A program made the position numbers and the translations under genes. The notes beneath the pieces were generated by a model that saw nothing but the letters and a program-made list of their open reading frames with translations, was not told the DNA's origin and made no database searches. Shown here piece by piece: positions 9,814 to 19,225 of a stretch of 51,081 bases of DNA (positions within the stretch are counted from its first letter, which is position 1; every line of letters begins with the position of its first letter). The DNA comes from Coemansia sp. RSA 922 (lineage: Eukaryota; Kickxellomycota; Kickxellomycetes; Kickxellales; Kickxellaceae), in NCBI GenBank assembly GCA_027577415.1, contig JANBQS010000034.1:1-51081 (forward strand), in the 5' to 3' direction.

Positions 9814-11304
9814 CTACATGTTGGACCGTTGGTGGGGACTTTGGTAGCGGAGGTCCAGGCCATCCATCCACGAGACCAAATTAGGCAAGAACAAGCCTAG
9901 TGGACGATTAACGCCCATCATCTCCAGCATCGTGCTTCCAGACAGAGTCGTCGCGCGACCTAGATGAGCCATTGACAATAGCGCGTCAGCAGGCAGGCGT
10001 CGATGGTGGCGACCAATGCCTGTGGGCGTAGTGTGCGGGTCAAGCACGGTGATTTCGTGATGCTCTGCGCCAGTGACAGCTGCTGCCGCTGCTGAGAGCG
10101 GTCGGCGGTGTCCGTTATTATCGGCATCGCTGGTATCAGAGGACATTGCCGTAGCAGTAGCTGACGAGGTCTCGCGCTTCCGTACAACAAATGGCTGGTG
10201 ATCAATATCCTGGTCATCAACGGCAGTTACCGCAGACAATAGTCCACCAGCGGATCTATCATGGCGACCGATATCCACACCTACGGCGCTATCGTAATCG
10301 CGCCATCCACTGCTATCTTCTGTAGTGAGCGGGGGAGGTGCGCGCGAGAATACGGCCATTTTATAACCACCGTCGTCCCTATCAGCGTCGTTATCGTCGT
10401 AGTAAAAGACATCGTCTTCCTGTGACGAGCGGAAAAGAGCGTGGGCTTCTTCTTCGGAGAGACTGAGTTTGGACCAGGCTACGGCCATCTGTGCATCGTG
10501 TTCGCAGCGTAGGCGAATGGCGAAATCGAGGGTGGAGTAATACAAATGGTGAATAAAAAAGGTCAATAGTGCGCCAATAAGCACATCAATGGTATAGTGA
10601 TACCTGGCCAAGAGAACAGTGAGTATGCCGATAAAAGTATGTAAAGCGCTGTAAACGAGTATAGACCAGTGAGTAGCGTACCGCTGCCAAAACAGAAAAG
10701 AGATTAGGAGGATTGCGGTATGTCCCGAGAAAATTTTGTCCGTACATTGACCGATATTCCCAGCCAATATATCTGGAGTAGCCTTTATAACTTGCCAAGT
10801 AGACTGCGGTATATCGATTTTACAACTAGATATAGACGGCGGTACGGTAGTTACTGAGATAGTTATAGACCGAATGAAATACAATATAGCTACCATCCAT
10901 CCTATCCTACGAATAAGCATTAGTCGCTCTCTCCATCCGCGTGCACAGATACAGCCGCCGATAATACAGATTATTACTGATGTACCGACGAATTTGTCCG
11001 ATATCCAAGCTCGCTCCAATAAGGGTAGTCGTTCGAGTATAACGTCCTGTAGTAGAGCGTAATTGGGCCATGGTTCAGTCAGAGTGTGGTTGAGAGTATG
11101 TTCGGTTTGCTCTAGTCTATGTAGCCATCGCATATCAGACCACTGTTGACATACGACCATCCAAACACCGACGCTGAATAAAACAGTCCAAGCAGTCAAT
11201 GTACGAGATAACTCTTGTAGAAATGCTCGTGACTTGAACAACTCTGCTAACCCCACTATATAGCGAGCAATAGCGATAAAGAAACCAGTGACTACCGATC
11301 GCAT
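9814..11304 (-). CDS. Sphingomyelin-synthase-like (PAP2-type) membrane protein 1
   Basis: Predicted 496-residue multi-pass protein with the sphingomyelin synthase catalytic signature. It has RSITISVTTVPPS (residues 145-157), CTDKIFSGHT (187-196; the usual family form is CGDxxxSGHT) and HYTID (236-240). The two His and the Asp form the expected phosphotransfer triad. Known members move a phospho-headgroup onto ceramide in the Golgi or ER; fungi normally use AUR1, so the acceptor and donor here are unknown. About five or six membrane helices occupy residues 35-260. A hydrophilic tail with an acidic stretch and His/Ala-rich segments follows, ending in NRPLGLFLPNLVSWMDGLDL. That ending is shared with the paralogue at 27753. 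ATG 11304 is preferred over an upstream TTG that would add a low-complexity hydrophobic leader. Confidence 0.8.
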   Translation of the reverse strand: MRSVVTGFFIAIARYIVGLAELFKSRAFLQELSRTLTAWTVLFSVGVWMVVCQQWSDMRWLHRLEQTEHTLNHTLTEPWPNYALLQDVILERLPLLERAWISDKFVGTSVIICIIGGCICARGWRERLMLIRRIGWMVAILYFIRSITISVTTVPPSISSCKIDIPQSTWQVIKATPDILAGNIGQCTDKIFSGHTAILLISFLFWQRYATHWSILVYSALHTFIGILTVLLARYHYTIDVLIGALLTFFIHHLYYSTLDFAIRLRCEHDAQMAVAWSKLSLSEEEAHALFRSSQEDDVFYYDDNDADRDDGGYKMAVFSRAPPPLTTEDSSGWRDYDSAVGVDIGRHDRSAGGLLSAVTAVDDQDIDHQPFVVRKRETSSATATAMSSDTSDADNNGHRRPLSAAAAAVTGAEHHEITVLDPHTTPTGIGRHHRRLPADALLSMAHLGRATTLSGSTMLEMMGVNRPLGLFLPNLVSWMDGLDLRYQSPHQRSNM

Positions 11305-11972
11305 AGTAAGTAAAAAAAAAAAATAGGACAATAAAATATATAACGATAAAAAATGTGAAAGAGAAAAGAGAGAGTGTGTATTTTTTGACAAACGTGCGTT
11401 TGATGACAAGCATTTCCTTTCCCCCCTCCCCTTTTTTGCTTGCCCAACGCCTCAAGTACAAGTCCCTCAAAAATAAATCGTATAAATGCTAACCGTTCCG
11501 TTGATTTTCTTTATTCCTCCCCCCCACTCCCAAATAAGTGGCTTTTTTTAAAAAGGATCTACCCACAGCGCCTTCTTTATTAGGAAAGACGACAACCCAT
11601 GCACATATCTTTTTTTGCTATTTATATACCATATCAAAAGTAAAAAAAAACCAGGGGCTTCTTGATAGTGTAACCCACCTAGAAAGTTCCTTGAAAAGAA
11701 AAAAAAATGTAAACAAAAAAAAAAAAAACTGCGCCCTCCAATTGTTCTTACTGCCCAGCCTGCAGGTTTGGGGGGGAGGGGGCATTGTTGCTGCATGTGT
11801 TCAAGTTGTTGCAAATCAGAGACTGGAAAAGGATCTGCCTTTGTCATACGAGTGTCTCTCTTTCTGTTTGACATGTCGTGTATAGAGTTTTAAATATAAA
11901 AAGAAAAAGCGAGGTAAAAGAAAGAAAACTCATTTTCAAACATAAAAAGTGTAATAGGAGAAAAATGAGGTA
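11305..11972. other. Intergenic region, promoter of SMS-like gene 1
   Basis: These 668 bases contain several A and T runs and G/C homopolymers. They include the presumed promoter of the SMS-like gene (reading left) and the 3' end of QCR2. I see no RNA gene or repeat; the 108-115 codon ORFs are low-complexity on both strands. Confidence 0.4.
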
Positions 11973-13265
11973 TTAAAAGCCCAGGGTATCGACATAGGCG
12001 GTAGTCTGAGACAGGCCGATGGAAGCAGCAACAGGCTTCGCCGAAAAGACCTTGGCAGCAGTTTGCGCCAGCGACGCAGCCACGGCATCCACAGCCTCCA
12101 AGGAAGCGCTAGGGCCCTGTCCCAGCGCCAGCTTTGACAGCTCGCCGATGACGCCGAGCTGCGTGGCCTGAGCCTCGGCGACATCCAGGCGAGTGGCAGC
12201 AACGGCCCGGGCAACAGCCTCGGGCGACGCCTTTGCGACGCTGGCCTGGATAACGCCGGCAACCTTCTCGACAGCAGCGCTGATGTGAGCCGACGGCGCC
12301 GAGACGAGGACGCCGACGAGCGCAGCGTCAGAGTAAGCAAACGAGAAAGACTCGGCCGCAAAGCCCTCGGTGAAGGCCAGCTTGGCCAGGGGCGACGCTC
12401 CGCCAGCGCCCCACTTGAGGCGGCGCTGGGCGCCCAGCAGCGACGCAAGCGCAGCGGCCGAGCGGGGGTCGCTCTCAAAGGCCAGGGCGTAGTGCGAAAC
12501 AGGCGCCGCCGAGTCGTAGATCTGGTGCCCGCCGCCCGTGAACTTTGCCTTTGCGCCAGCGACAGCGCTCCCCGCAAGCCCAGCCAGCTTCGACTCGCCG
12601 ACCAGCGCCGCCAGCGTCGCCGCATCGACGCCCGTGCCAACGACTGCCACGCGGCCGCTCTGCATGGCGGCCTGCGCATACTCGCGCACGGCATCGCCCG
12701 TGTGCACGGGCGACGACTCGAGCGCATAGAGCGAGTTGCCCAGCCCGCTCCTGAACGCAGCCTGGTGCACGCCGTCGATGACCCGCGCCTGCGGGTTCTC
12801 CCTGGCGGCCAGGGCCTCGAACCTTACAAGCTTGGCGATGTCTCTGAACTCGTGCTCGGAGAATTTGGTGGCCGCCGCGATGTCGCCCAGAATGTCCACA
12901 AAGTACGGCACCGCGTCGCGGAAGCACTGCACTGTGTACGTGATGTTCTCGCGCGTCGCCGACGCCGTCAGCGTGGCTCCGTTCAGCTCGGCCTCGCGCA
13001 CTGTGCGGAACGACGTGCGCTCCTGCGTGTTCCGGAACCCGAACGCCTTGAGGTAGTGCGCAGCCCCAGAGGTCGCCGCTGTCTCGAACCGCGAGCCGTG
13101 GTTGATTACCAACGAGATCGACGCCAGAGGCGAGTCCGCGTGGCCCTCGACTGCTGCCACTTTGATCCCGTTGGCAGTGCTCAGCACTGTCGGTGCTACG
13201 CTGCTTGCTGACGCGTACGTGCGCAGAGAGCCGAGTTTGGCGAGTGCGGCCTTTGAGCGAAGCAT
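11973..13265 (-). CDS. QCR2: Ubiquinol-cytochrome c reductase core protein 2
   Basis: Predicted 430-residue mitochondrial protein of the M16 (processing peptidase-like) family. It begins with a basic presequence without acidic residues (MLRSKAALAKLGSLRTYAS). The N-terminal M16 segment follows (NGIKVAAVEGHADSPLASIS and INHGSRFETAATSGAAHYLK). The zinc site HxxEH of active peptidases is absent, with AHYLKAFGF in its place, as expected for core protein 2 of complex III. Length fits the family (about 370-450). It supports assembly of the bc1 complex in the inner membrane. Third codon positions are very GC-rich compared with neighbours, suggesting high expression. The start is fixed by the presequence; an AT-repeat lies 17-35 bases upstream. 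Confidence 0.85.
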   Translation of the reverse strand: MLRSKAALAKLGSLRTYASASSVAPTVLSTANGIKVAAVEGHADSPLASISLVINHGSRFETAATSGAAHYLKAFGFRNTQERTSFRTVREAELNGATLTASATRENITYTVQCFRDAVPYFVDILGDIAAATKFSEHEFRDIAKLVRFEALAARENPQARVIDGVHQAAFRSGLGNSLYALESSPVHTGDAVREYAQAAMQSGRVAVVGTGVDAATLAALVGESKLAGLAGSAVAGAKAKFTGGGHQIYDSAAPVSHYALAFESDPRSAAALASLLGAQRRLKWGAGGASPLAKLAFTEGFAAESFSFAYSDAALVGVLVSAPSAHISAAVEKVAGVIQASVAKASPEAVARAVAATRLDVAEAQATQLGVIGELSKLALGQGPSASLEAVDAVAASLAQTAAKVFSAKPVAASIGLSQTTAYVDTLGF

Positions 13266-13281
13266 TCTTGAATCAATCAGA

Positions 13282-13300
13282 ATATATATATATATAAAAG
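13282..13300. promoter_or_regulatory. AT-repeat/TATA in divergent QCR2 - S9 peptidase promoter
   Basis: An alternating AT tract ends in TATATAAAAG on the + strand. It lies just upstream of the QCR2 start on one side and 244 bases before the S9 peptidase ATG on the other, inside a 278-base divergent intergenic region. It could serve as TATA element for either gene. Confidence 0.4.
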
Positions 13301-13543
13301 ATTCACGAGTAGCAATAAAGAAATTCGAAGAGATTCGACGATTGGGATTTGAAATAAAAAAGGCGGGTTAACGATATCTCAGCATTGAGATGGATAGCAA
13401 CGCTTATCAGCAGAAAAATTGAACCATCTGGTAATCCGATCATCTCGCGGATTAGGGAGTGGGCTGTAGAGATGACGCAAACTGAGCTCTTGCTGATTGA
13501 CAAAACAGCTCCTTGTAATCCTTTATCATATTTATTTCGCACT

Positions 13544-15601
13544 ATGAATTCCGCTGAACACATTGTCTCGCCCTACGGCAGCTGGAAAAGCCCGCTCACT
13601 GCGGCATCCGTAGCCTCGGCATCAGCCAGCGTCAGCTCCGTGCTTATCGACCGCGCAACCAACCCGTCTCGCGTGTACTGGCTAGAGTCACGCCCATCAG
13701 AGGGAGGGCGTCGCACGCTACTGAGCAAGCTGGTAGACGACTACTCCGACGCCACGCTCATCGAGCACCTAGCTGACACCCAGTGGAACGTACGCACCGC
13801 AGTGCATGAGTACGGTGGCGGAGCATACGCCGTACACAACGGCATAGTAGTGTTTGCCAACTGGAGCGACCAAGGCATATACCTACTCGACACTCAGCAG
13901 GGTACGCCCAGGCGGATTGGATCATTGGACGACAAGCTTAGGTATGCGGCATTTGCTATACACCAGTCAGGCAGCTTTGTCGTATGCGTACGCGAAGATC
14001 ATCGCGACTCTGAGATCGAGGCTCCTGCGGCCCTGGTGGCTATTGCTTTGACTGTGTCGCAAGAGGCTACGCCTGATATTGTGCTATACAGGGGCTCTGA
14101 CTTTGTGTCGTCGCCAGCAATGAGTGTCAGTGACGAGATTGCCTTCTTTACGTGGAACCATCCAGACATGAACTGGGACGCTACCACTTTGTGGCGTGCT
14201 CAGCTTCTCATCGACAGTGGGCTGCCCACGGGCCTAGACCAGCTGAGGGCAGTGGCGGGCCAGACCGAGCGTGAGAGCATCTACCAGCCGCGATTCGATT
14301 CTGAAGGCACTTTGCACTTTATTAGCGACCGCGTTGGAGGATTTTGGAATCCTTACCACGTAAACACCAATGGCCAAGTTACACTGTCGCTGGCCCAGCC
14401 GATCGAGGAAGAGTTTGCTTCGCCCGAGTGGTCCTTTGGCGAGTCTACTATGCAGCCCGTGCCAGGACGCGCTCCCTGCGTAGCAGTCACTTATGGCGGA
14501 GAAGACGGCCAGTCCGTCTTGGGTATTCTGAATGTTGTCACTCACGTGTTCGATGAACTGCCAACGCCAGGGTGGTCTGTCTTGGGCGACTTTCAGTTTG
14601 GCACAACGCGGTCCGGCGAGCCTGTGCTGGTACTAGTAGCTGGCGGACCTACTGAGCCTCTGTCGCTGTTCACGTATTATATTAACGGTATGACTAGTAC
14701 TAGACTATCAGCCAAAAACTCTGCAGTAGATGAGATGGCTGGCTTTGTCTCTGTACCACGCACTATAGCTTTCCCCACCCGCCTACCATTTAACGAGTCG
14801 AGTGTAGCAGAGGCGTATGCTTATTTCTATCCGCCAACCAACCGCAACTACAAAGCTCCTGCTGACGAACTGCCGCCACTGTTGGTGCTGAGTCATGGCG
14901 GGCCTACGTCGGCCGCCCATGCCGTGTACCAGCCCAAGATCCAGTACTGGACGTCGCGTGGGTTTGCCGTAGTTGATGTCAATTACGGCGGGTCTACGGG
15001 CTATGGTCGTGCCTACCGCGAGCGCTTATATCCGCAATTCGGAGTAGTCGATGTAGAAGACTGCTGTGCTGCCGCTCTCCACCTATCAGCCACTGGTATT
15101 GTCGACCGGCACCGTTTGAGTATCATGGGCGGCAGTGCTGGTGGATTCACTACCCTAGCGTGTTTAGCATTCCGACCCGAGGTGTTTGCTGTTGGCGCCA
15201 GTCTCTACGGTATCTCCGATCTAGAGGTGTTGATTAAGGAGACACACAAGTTCGAGGCCCAATATCCCGTACATCTGGTGGGTCCGTATCCGGAGGCTCA
15301 GGCTGTGTATAAGAGTAGATCGCCTTTGTACTCGGTCGATACTTTGGCATGCCCGGCTATCTTTTTGCAAGGACTCGAGGATAAAGTAGTACCTCCTAAT
15401 CAGGCTGTTTTCATGGTGGAAAAGCTTAGGGAGAAAGGGATCAGAGTCGCGCACTTGGAGTTTGAGGGCGAGCAGCATGGATTCAGACAGGCTAAGAATA
15501 TCGTGAGGGCGTTGGAGGCACAGTTATTCTTCTTTGGAAAAATCTTAGGCTTCGTTCCAGCGGACCATATCGAGCCTGCAGTGCCAATTTACAACGAATA
15601 G
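13544..15601 (+). CDS. S9 family serine peptidase (prolyl oligopeptidase type)
   Basis: Predicted 685-residue alpha/beta-hydrolase peptidase. Near the N-terminus YGSWKSPLTA is a typical start of the cytosolic dipeptidyl/acylaminoacyl peptidase group. A beta-propeller region follows. The catalytic domain then carries LLVLSHGGPTSAAH, GGSTGYGRAYRERLYPQFG and the nucleophile motif GGSAGGF with Ser531. The charge-relay residues are Asp613 (GLEDKVVPP) and His645 (EQHGF). The enzyme should cleave dipeptides or acyl-amino acids from short peptides; no signal peptide is visible. The frame is open from a TTG at 13385 and another ATG exists at 13472. I chose ATG 13544 because the family similarity begins right after it. 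The gene is divergent from QCR2. Confidence 0.85.
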   Translation: MNSAEHIVSPYGSWKSPLTAASVASASASVSSVLIDRATNPSRVYWLESRPSEGGRRTLLSKLVDDYSDATLIEHLADTQWNVRTAVHEYGGGAYAVHNGIVVFANWSDQGIYLLDTQQGTPRRIGSLDDKLRYAAFAIHQSGSFVVCVREDHRDSEIEAPAALVAIALTVSQEATPDIVLYRGSDFVSSPAMSVSDEIAFFTWNHPDMNWDATTLWRAQLLIDSGLPTGLDQLRAVAGQTERESIYQPRFDSEGTLHFISDRVGGFWNPYHVNTNGQVTLSLAQPIEEEFASPEWSFGESTMQPVPGRAPCVAVTYGGEDGQSVLGILNVVTHVFDELPTPGWSVLGDFQFGTTRSGEPVLVLVAGGPTEPLSLFTYYINGMTSTRLSAKNSAVDEMAGFVSVPRTIAFPTRLPFNESSVAEAYAYFYPPTNRNYKAPADELPPLLVLSHGGPTSAAHAVYQPKIQYWTSRGFAVVDVNYGGSTGYGRAYRERLYPQFGVVDVEDCCAAALHLSATGIVDRHRLSIMGGSAGGFTTLACLAFRPEVFAVGASLYGISDLEVLIKETHKFEAQYPVHLVGPYPEAQAVYKSRSPLYSVDTLACPAIFLQGLEDKVVPPNQAVFMVEKLREKGIRVAHLEFEGEQHGFRQAKNIVRALEAQLFFFGKILGFVPADHIEPAVPIYNE

Positions 15602-15725
15602 TAGAAAATGACTCACTTTGTTTTGTCCCCCCCCCCTACATTCTTCAAGAACTCTTTGACTCACCTTTTTCTTTTTCTTCTTTATCTTTCACAAACTTTT
15701 ATATTCTAAACTTTTTTTATTAACC

Positions 15726-16637
15726 ATGGCAAACTCTTTTATCAATGCCTCGCTTCCCGATACTTCGGATCGCATGCTATTCGCAGTACCTAAAAAGGGT
15801 CGTCTATATGACCAGTGCCTAGGATTATTGAGTTCGATCGGTATAGAGTTTAATCGTAAACCACGTCACGATATCGCACTAGTAACGAACATGCCGATAG
15901 CACTAGTATTTCTACCTGCAGCGGATATCGCGACCTACGTAGCGAAGGGTAATATAGATATTGGTATTACTGGGTTGGACATAATAAGAGAATCACAGAC
16001 GGAGAACGACGTCGCTGAACTTTTACGTCTGGGTTTCGGTAAATGCAAACTACAAGTACAAGCTCCTCTCGGTCAGAGTCTAGTGGCGGAGGATTTGGTT
16101 GGTAAACGTATTGTTACTAGTTTTATCAACCTTACTAAACAGCGTTTCGCTCAACTCGAAGGCGTCGATCCCGAGAAGATAAAGACTCAGGTACGCTTCG
16201 TTTCTGGCAGTGTCGAAGCCGCTTGCGGGTTGGGTTTGGCGGACGGTATTGTGGATTTAGTGGAGTCTGGCGATACTATGCGTGCGGCTGGGCTGCACGC
16301 TATTGATACTATTTTGGAGACGGAATCTGTGCTTATTACTAATCAGAATCCGAGGTTTCCTGGGCTGGCAGAGACCATAAAGAAGCGTGTTGAGGGTATA
16401 TTGACTGCACGTCAGTATGTTTTGTGTCAGTATAATATTGACAGAAAGTCTTTGGATAACGCTTGTCTGATTACTCCGGGGAGACAGGCGCCTACTGTTA
16501 CTCCTTTGGAGAAAAATGGTTGGGTCGCTGTTAGCGTTATGGTTGAGAAGAAATTGGTCGGCGATAAAATGGACGCTCTTTCGGATATTGGCGCTACCGA
16601 TATATTGGTCTTGAATATTGCTAATGCTCGTGCCTAA
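15726..16637 (+). CDS. HIS1: ATP phosphoribosyltransferase (histidine step 1)
   Basis: Predicted 303-residue enzyme that condenses ATP and PRPP to phosphoribosyl-ATP, the first and feedback-inhibited step of histidine synthesis. The HisG core shows PKKGRLYDQCLGLLSSIGIE, a FLPAADIATYVAKGNIDIGI segment and VESGDTMRAAGLHAID, the PRPP-binding loop. The C-terminal regulatory domain characteristic of the long form is present (TVTPLEKNGWVAVSVMVE to the end), so histidine inhibition is expected. Length matches yeast His1 (297). The gene uses more A/T-ending codons than neighbouring QCR2. ATG 15726 lies in ACCATGG context after a CT-rich leader. The gene is convergent with the tRNA methyltransferase, with 51 bases between stops. 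Confidence 0.95.
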   Translation: MANSFINASLPDTSDRMLFAVPKKGRLYDQCLGLLSSIGIEFNRKPRHDIALVTNMPIALVFLPAADIATYVAKGNIDIGITGLDIIRESQTENDVAELLRLGFGKCKLQVQAPLGQSLVAEDLVGKRIVTSFINLTKQRFAQLEGVDPEKIKTQVRFVSGSVEAACGLGLADGIVDLVESGDTMRAAGLHAIDTILETESVLITNQNPRFPGLAETIKKRVEGILTARQYVLCQYNIDRKSLDNACLITPGRQAPTVTPLEKNGWVAVSVMVEKKLVGDKMDALSDIGATDILVLNIANARA

Positions 16638-16688
16638 AAGAAAAATACTTTCAATAATATATATTCATATTAACTCGTTATTAATACT

Positions 16689-17600
16689 CTACTCTTGTAA
16701 AGTACTTGATGTCGAGCATTTGCGTAGCTTGACAAGGAACGCTGTATGTCCGCCAGGCGTATGTGTAGGTCTACAGACAATTGCTTCATCGTTGGCTTCG
16801 TCAGGGTTGCGAATAGTCGTTGTGCGTACATCCCATTTACGCCAATCCACCTCTATAACATCTTCGACAAGTAAGGGCCAGGGCTGACAAGCGCGAACCA
16901 AATCAATAACCTGCGACATACTAGGCAAATAACACACCACGTATCTATCAGGTTTAAGGTATCCGAATACACTGGGTAACTGTGTCCACGGCATAGGCAT
17001 ATCCAGTACCACGCCATCGAACTGCGAGTCAACCGACTGTACTATCATATCTATGGTCTCTGAGAGTACGCCAACGTGAAACGAAATCGATGGTAGAAGT
17101 ATGCCATTTCTAAACTCTTTGACTATTTGCTTGGCATGCACCGATCGCTCTTTACTCCTCTCCACTGTATGCACTATACCACCTGCTCTGGCTAAATGCA
17201 TAGTTAATCCTGCATTCCCCGTCCCAGCCTCCAGTATTTTGTCACCCGCACCGATATCCAGCATACTTATTATCGTCGATGCGTCCTTTGGGTATATCGG
17301 CGTGCATTGACGCTTGCAGTGTAGTACGTATTCTTCTAGTGTCGGCTGGTGGATCATGAATTGACCTCCGGATCCGGAGTTGGTTTTGGTGGAGACGCGG
17401 TCACGAGAGTTTACTCCAATTATATCGGTGTGGTGAAGGTTGCCGACTCGTGAGCCATGGATACGACCGGGTGTCAGTGGTCCGAGAAGGGTAGTTTTGC
17501 CGCCACGCGAACAGTCTCGGACTAGAACTACATCTCCTTCTTTAAAAGTACTGAAACTACGTCGAAGAATGCCAACACGCCTGTATGCTACTGCCCACAT
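16689..17600 (-). CDS. tRNA (adenine-58-N1)-methyltransferase, mitochondrial type
   Basis: Predicted 303-residue S-adenosylmethionine-dependent enzyme of the TrmI/Trm61 family. An N-terminal beta-barrel (EGDVVLVRD, residues 21-29) is followed by the hallmark QPTLEEYVLH and YPKDASTII segments. The Rossmann SAM-binding motif I is ILEAGTGNAGLT (122-133), with motif II HTVERSKER and motif IV VVLDMPMPW (the family Asp-Met-Pro). The C-terminus has VEVI-type DVIEVDWRKWDVR as in m1A58 methyltransferases. The first 18 residues (MWAVAYRRVGILRRSFST) are basic and lack acids, suggesting import into mitochondria, similar to animal TRMT61B. The frame extends upstream from a non-ATG codon; ATG 17600 is the natural start. 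Confidence 0.85.
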   Translation of the reverse strand: MWAVAYRRVGILRRSFSTFKEGDVVLVRDCSRGGKTTLLGPLTPGRIHGSRVGNLHHTDIIGVNSRDRVSTKTNSGSGGQFMIHQPTLEEYVLHCKRQCTPIYPKDASTIISMLDIGAGDKILEAGTGNAGLTMHLARAGGIVHTVERSKERSVHAKQIVKEFRNGILLPSISFHVGVLSETIDMIVQSVDSQFDGVVLDMPMPWTQLPSVFGYLKPDRYVVCYLPSMSQVIDLVRACQPWPLLVEDVIEVDWRKWDVRTTTIRNPDEANDEAIVCRPTHTPGGHTAFLVKLRKCSTSSTLQE

Positions 17601-17758
17601 TCTTGAACAATAGAAAAAAATAACGTTGAAAAAATTTTCAATAAAAAAAATACATCTCCACCCCCCCAAAAAAAAACCTTTTATTCTGGGTCTTTTTCAG
17701 ATTTCCAATATCGGATTAGTATATGGGCATTATCTCTTAATTTATTTACAAAAGACGG

Positions 17759-18061
17759 CTACCAAGTTGCAGATACTTTATACGACCGAATAGGACCATC
17801 CACGTCCTGCCAGTTGGGATTGTTAATAGAAGCAACAGCTATCACCTCATTCTGGCAATTTTCATCGCTGTAAAACGTTGTCTTGTGTCCGCTGATTGCT
17901 ACTTGGTTACCGCTTTTTAGATAAATTTCTGGTGTCGTATGACAGTCACTGTCGCGCACTTTGTATAACTTGGAAGTAGCTGTATTCCTTATACCGACAT
18001 TTGTCAAACCATACACGCCGAGCAGGAAGCTGGAGAGAGCGAATAAAACATGAAAACGCAT
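17759..18061 (-). CDS. Small secreted protein, possible beta-gamma-crystallin-like fold (copy 1)
   Basis: Predicted 100-residue protein with a signal peptide (MRFHVLFALSSFLLGVYG). The mature part has two cysteines (C40, C69) that could pair. The paralogue at 20824 has the same length, start (MRFHVLFA) and C40/C69 positions, and ends alike (GPIRSYKV against GPIRSFKV). The segment TTFYSDENC followed 22 residues later by SYKV resembles one Greek-key motif of beta-gamma-crystallin and killer-toxin-like small secreted proteins. That assignment is inference. The role is unknown; cell-wall or extracellular action is possible. The frame extends far upstream without ATG support; the signal peptide decides the start at 18061. 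Confidence 0.65.
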   Translation of the reverse strand: MRFHVLFALSSFLLGVYGLTNVGIRNTATSKLYKVRDSDCHTTPEIYLKSGNQVAISGHKTTFYSDENCQNEVIAVASINNPNWQDVDGPIRSYKVSATW

Positions 18062-18829
18062 ATTGGTATAAAATAGATGGGAATGAGGTTGAAGAGAGAA
18101 AAAAAAGATGATTATGCACTTTTGACAAGTTGAGAAAACGCTATAAAAACTGCGCCAAAAAAAATGAGAGAAAAAAAAACGCTGGTCTATATTAGAAAAC
18201 GTCGTTACAGCTTTACTGCCTTCTATCACGAATATAAAAAAAATATATCCCTCCCTTTTGATGTGCGAGTCGATCTTGAATCTGAAAGGATTTGATTGTT
18301 CTCTTTGTGAAGACGTGTAGTAAACGCCGAAAACGGACGAGTCGCCTTCTCTGAATATCTGTTTCCCATTTGACCCGGTGCATGGTGATCCTCTCGAGCG
18401 AAAAGCATTAGAATGTTCTTTTTTACCCACTGTCCTTTTATAAATAAAAAATAAAGTGTACCAAAAATCAAAAAAAACGGAAGGATCGCTGCCTCGTGAA
18501 CATCCGTTTCCTCACCTGAATCAATGAGATCCACGTATGTTTATAGAGTATTTCGCTCTATCAGGCGTTATTGCCCGCACACTCATAATTCCAGAGTGTG
18601 AACTGGCGTTTATTATTGTTGAAAAAATAAACCAACCGTGAAACCGGAAACCTAGTCACCTTTCCTCATAGGGACTATGAAAAAAAAAGTACCCACCCCA
18701 TCAGCACTACTAATTTGGTATTATTTAAGTGTATTTTCTGAACCACGCGCTGTTTCATTCCTTTTAGAATATCTGTTTCCTAGAAAACAAAGAGTAATAG
18801 ACATGTACCTATTTTAATAACGTGATAAT
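18062..18829. other. Intergenic region upstream of secreted protein copy 1
   Basis: This 768-base region holds the promoter of the secreted gene and the 3' flank of the Trx-like fragment. It contains a GCTATAAAAACTGCGC string (18140-18155, + strand) like the TATA region of the Trx-like gene at 22528, but in the other orientation. There is also a 7-bp inverted repeat CACACTC/GAGTGTG (18578-18600). No gene is supported. Confidence 0.4.
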
Positions 18830-19093
18830 TCACCTGGACACTTTTTCGGCACAGTTACCCACTTGGTTGGCCAGTATCCTTGCTTGGGCGGCATAGGGAA
18901 TAGATTTAAATTCAGTAGATATTCTAAATGTCCGTTTATAGAGGTATCCGCCAAGTTCGCTACTCTTGCTACCAGCGAGCAAAACCACGTAAAGTCTGTT
19001 GTTATTGTTATGATGTACTATCAGGGAGGTTATTCCATCGGGGATTTCCAAAATATCTCTTAGGCAATAATAAAGCATGCAAATACGTACTAG
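18830..19093 (-). pseudogene. Truncated thioredoxin-like family gene (C-terminal half)
   Basis: The reading frame from about 19093 to 18830 encodes the last 88 or so residues of the family represented intact at 21923-22408. Shared stretches include LLYY, YVVLLAGSKSSELGG and LYKRTF. The NQVGNCAEKV ending matches NRVGNCAGEV. The N-terminal half is absent. Similarity stops within about 8 bases of the left edge of the GST repeat (19099), whose partner copy starts at the last codons of the glucanase gene. This looks like a deletion joining the middle of a Trx-like gene to the end of a lost glucanase. The frame continues to 19141, but those codons (MIRIKTMPIFGFTLK) come from the GST block and are not family sequence. 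Probably not functional. Confidence 0.7.
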
Positions 19094-19225
19094 CCACTTT
19101 AAAGTAAAGCCAAATATCGGCATTGTTTTTATTCTTATCAAAGGAACTACTAGAGAACTTTATAAAGAAAGATATGCCACATTTGGCCTTGTCAAAAATT
19201 AATCCATGGATAGATCAATTTTAGT

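Noticed and set aside
12285..13211. A 308-codon ORF antisense to QCR2
   Set aside because: It is Arg-rich and arises from the GC-rich third positions of QCR2; no domain is visible.
18140..18155. GCTATAAAAACTGCGC as a promoter shared with the Trx-like gene
   Set aside because: The string occurs in the opposite orientation to the neighbouring gene, so common origin or function cannot be argued from one short match.
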